In this document: in pieces, positions 6,648-7,610 of the stretch
Numbering within the stretch: the first letter of the stretch is position 1
How the letters are laid out: each line of letters begins with the position of its first letter
Origin: Rikenellaceae bacterium
GTDB taxonomy: Bacteria; Bacteroidota; Bacteroidia; Bacteroidales; UBA932
NCBI GenBank assembly: GCA_900769735.1
Contig: CAAGHY010000042.1
Coordinates: forward strand, 1 to 7,610
Length of the DNA: 7,610 bases
Reading direction: 5' to 3'
Made by a program: the position numbers and the translations under genes
Notes under the pieces: generated by a model
The model's database searches: none
The model's input: the letters and a program-made list of their open reading frames with translations, nothing else
Told to the model about the DNA's origin: nothing

Positions 6648-7481
6648 TTAGTCTATTTCAATATCGCATTCAAATACAAAAGTGGCAGGACCTGTAAGAT
6701 AAACATCTGTAAAGGTCTTGCTGTTTTTGTTATAATTGAAGCATACTGAAAGGTCATCACCAAGGGCGTGGATATCATATTTTGCGTACTCTACACCCTC
6801 TGCAACCTCTTTCTTTTCTGCGTGGCCTTTCTCAGGTGAGTACATATAGGTTGAAATGGAAGATGCTGTAACACCTGTACCGCAGGCAAAAGTCTCTGCC
6901 TCCACACCTCTCTCGTATGTTCTTACGTTAATGCAGTTGTCTTTGATCTGTACAAAGTTCACATTGGTTCCGCCAACAAAATCCGGATGGTATCTCCAGT
7001 ATTTTCCTTTCTCGTCCACAGGATAGCTTGCAGTATCCTCTACAAATTCAACATAGTGAGGTGAACCTGTATTAAGGAAATATGCGTTCTCTGAATATTT
7101 GTCACCAGCCTCAAGATCAACCATCTTAAGTTTTACAATGCATCTGTGAGGTGTGAACTCAAGAACCTCGGCAGTATGGAATCCGTCAATTGCATTGAAA
7201 TCAAATTTCTTGATCCCCCTATGGGCAGCAAAAGCAACAAGACAACGTCCGCCGTTACCGCACATACTTCCCTCGTATCCGTCTGCATTGAAGTATCTCA
7301 TTGAAAAATCGTGCTCCTCACTCTTTCCAAGAAGCATCATTCCGTCTGCGCCAACACCAAAGCGGCGGTCGCAAAGAAGTTTGATCTGCTCTGGAGTAAG
7401 GCAGTCATATTCACCGTTCCTGTTGTCAAAAATTACAAAGTCATTACCAGCTCCCTGGTATTTGTATGCGTGTACTATCAT
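6648..7481 (-). CDS. dapF: Diaminopimelate epimerase DapF
   Basis: DapF converts LL-diaminopimelate to meso-diaminopimelate, the precursor of lysine and of the peptidoglycan cross-link, in the cytoplasm and without a cofactor. The 277-residue product shows the two-cysteine acid/base pair of the family: Cys74 in the MCGNGGRC motif (73-80) and Cys200 in FACGTG (198-203). It also has the N-terminal YQGAGNDFV motif (8-16), FGVGADG (41-47), NTGSPH (137-142) and RGVEAET (191-197). Length and motif spacing are normal. The ATG at 7481 lies 8 nt after the stop of the upstream lpxB-like gene, so the two are probably co-transcribed. It ends one base from the convergent yggS stop. The yggS terminator hairpin uses bases that encode its C-terminal region. 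Confidence 0.97.
   Translation of the reverse strand: MIVHAYKYQGAGNDFVIFDNRNGEYDCLTPEQIKLLCDRRFGVGADGMMLLGKSEEHDFSMRYFNADGYEGSMCGNGGRCLVAFAAHRGIKKFDFNAIDGFHTAEVLEFTPHRCIVKLKMVDLEAGDKYSENAYFLNTGSPHYVEFVEDTASYPVDEKGKYWRYHPDFVGGTNVNFVQIKDNCINVRTYERGVEAETFACGTGVTASSISTYMYSPEKGHAEKKEVAEGVEYAKYDIHALGDDLSVCFNYNKNSKTFTDVYLTGPATFVFECDIEID
6685..6731 (+). terminator. Terminator of the DUF349-yidC-yggS cluster, inside dapF
   Basis: GCAGGACCT (6685-6693) pairs with AGGTCTTGC (6713-6721) over 9 bp with one G-U wobble. An inner AGAT/ATCT hairpin (6697-6700 with 6705-6708, AAAC loop) lies within, and the T-rich run TGTTTTTGTT (6722-6731) follows. It begins 39 nt past the yggS stop, the right place to end rightward transcription. 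The hairpin lies entirely within the 3' coding end of dapF on the opposite strand. Confidence 0.7.
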
Positions 7482-7489
7482 AATGTATA

Positions 7490-7610
7490 TTATTTGTTTG
7501 TCATTTTCTTAAGTTCTTCAATCATAGCCTTGGCCACTTTTGCAGAGGCCCCTGCACCGCCAAGTACGGTGCGTACATCTGCGTAGTCCTGCATCATCCT
7601 GGCCCTGTAT
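7490..7610 (-). CDS. lpxB: Lipid-A-disaccharide synthase LpxB, C-terminus (partial)
   Basis: Only the last 39 codons are in the window; the gene continues off the right edge. The fragment contains DYADVRTVLGGAGASAKVAK and ends ELKKMTNK. The LGGxGAS segment followed by an amphipathic helix resembles the C-terminal end of Bacteroidota LpxB, a peripheral inner-membrane glycosyltransferase. LpxB joins UDP-2,3-diacylglucosamine and lipid X into the lipid A disaccharide. The call rests on this short tail only; another GT-B glycosyltransferase or nucleotide-sugar enzyme is possible. Its stop lies 8 nt before the dapF start, which suggests an operon. The frame is fixed by the stop at 7492-7490 and remains open to the window edge. 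Confidence 0.65.
   Translation of the reverse strand, partial: YRARMMQDYADVRTVLGGAGASAKVAKAMIEELKKMTNK

Noticed and set aside
7153..7586. Plus-strand open frames across dapF and the lpxB end
   Set aside because: They are antisense shadows of dapF and the partial lpxB gene, with no family features.
1..7610. Mobile element, CRISPR, defence island or biosynthetic cluster
   Set aside because: Every gene is a recognisable chromosomal family, coding density is near complete, and no inverted terminal repeats, spaced direct repeats or transposase/integrase motifs were seen.

Overview
The window looks like ordinary chromosome of a Bacteroidota bacterium, probably order Bacteroidales. Three things point that way. 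Promoter elements match the Bacteroidota sigma-ABfr pattern (-33 TTG, 20-nt spacer, -7 TAnnTTTG), and start codons follow AT-rich leaders without a clear Shine-Dalgarno. The proteins have typical Bacteroidales features, such as a multi-repeat DUF349 protein next to yidC and a YidC with a large periplasmic domain. The lipid A gene (lpxB) and the meso-diaminopimelate gene (dapF) fit a Gram-negative envelope. The genus cannot be fixed from this sequence.

Layout from left to right: the 3' end of a 5S rRNA and its strong terminator close an rRNA operon that lies mostly off the left edge. Next is a sodium:alanine/glycine symporter gene (agcS-type, +). It meets trmD (-) tail to tail with zero bases between the stop codons. 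trmD is divergent from a three-gene + strand cluster: a DUF349 repeat protein, yidC and a YggS-family PLP protein. That cluster converges on dapF (-) with one base between stop codons. dapF lies 8 nt downstream of a gene cut by the right edge, whose C-terminus resembles LpxB.

The genes serve core functions: translation fidelity (TrmD), inner-membrane protein insertion (YidC), PLP homeostasis (YggS), lysine/peptidoglycan precursor synthesis (DapF), lipid A synthesis (LpxB) and amino-acid uptake (AgcS). The DUF349 protein has no assigned role. Its position directly ahead of yidC suggests, without proving, a link to translation or membrane biogenesis.

I see no mobile element, CRISPR array, defence locus, riboswitch or complete tRNA gene. 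No stretch over 300 bases lacks a gene. The most notable features are architectural: intrinsic terminators placed inside the 3' coding ends of convergent neighbours, overlapping divergent promoters between trmD and the DUF349 gene, and a regular 77-residue repeat in the DUF349 protein. I did not find a convincing undescribed system.
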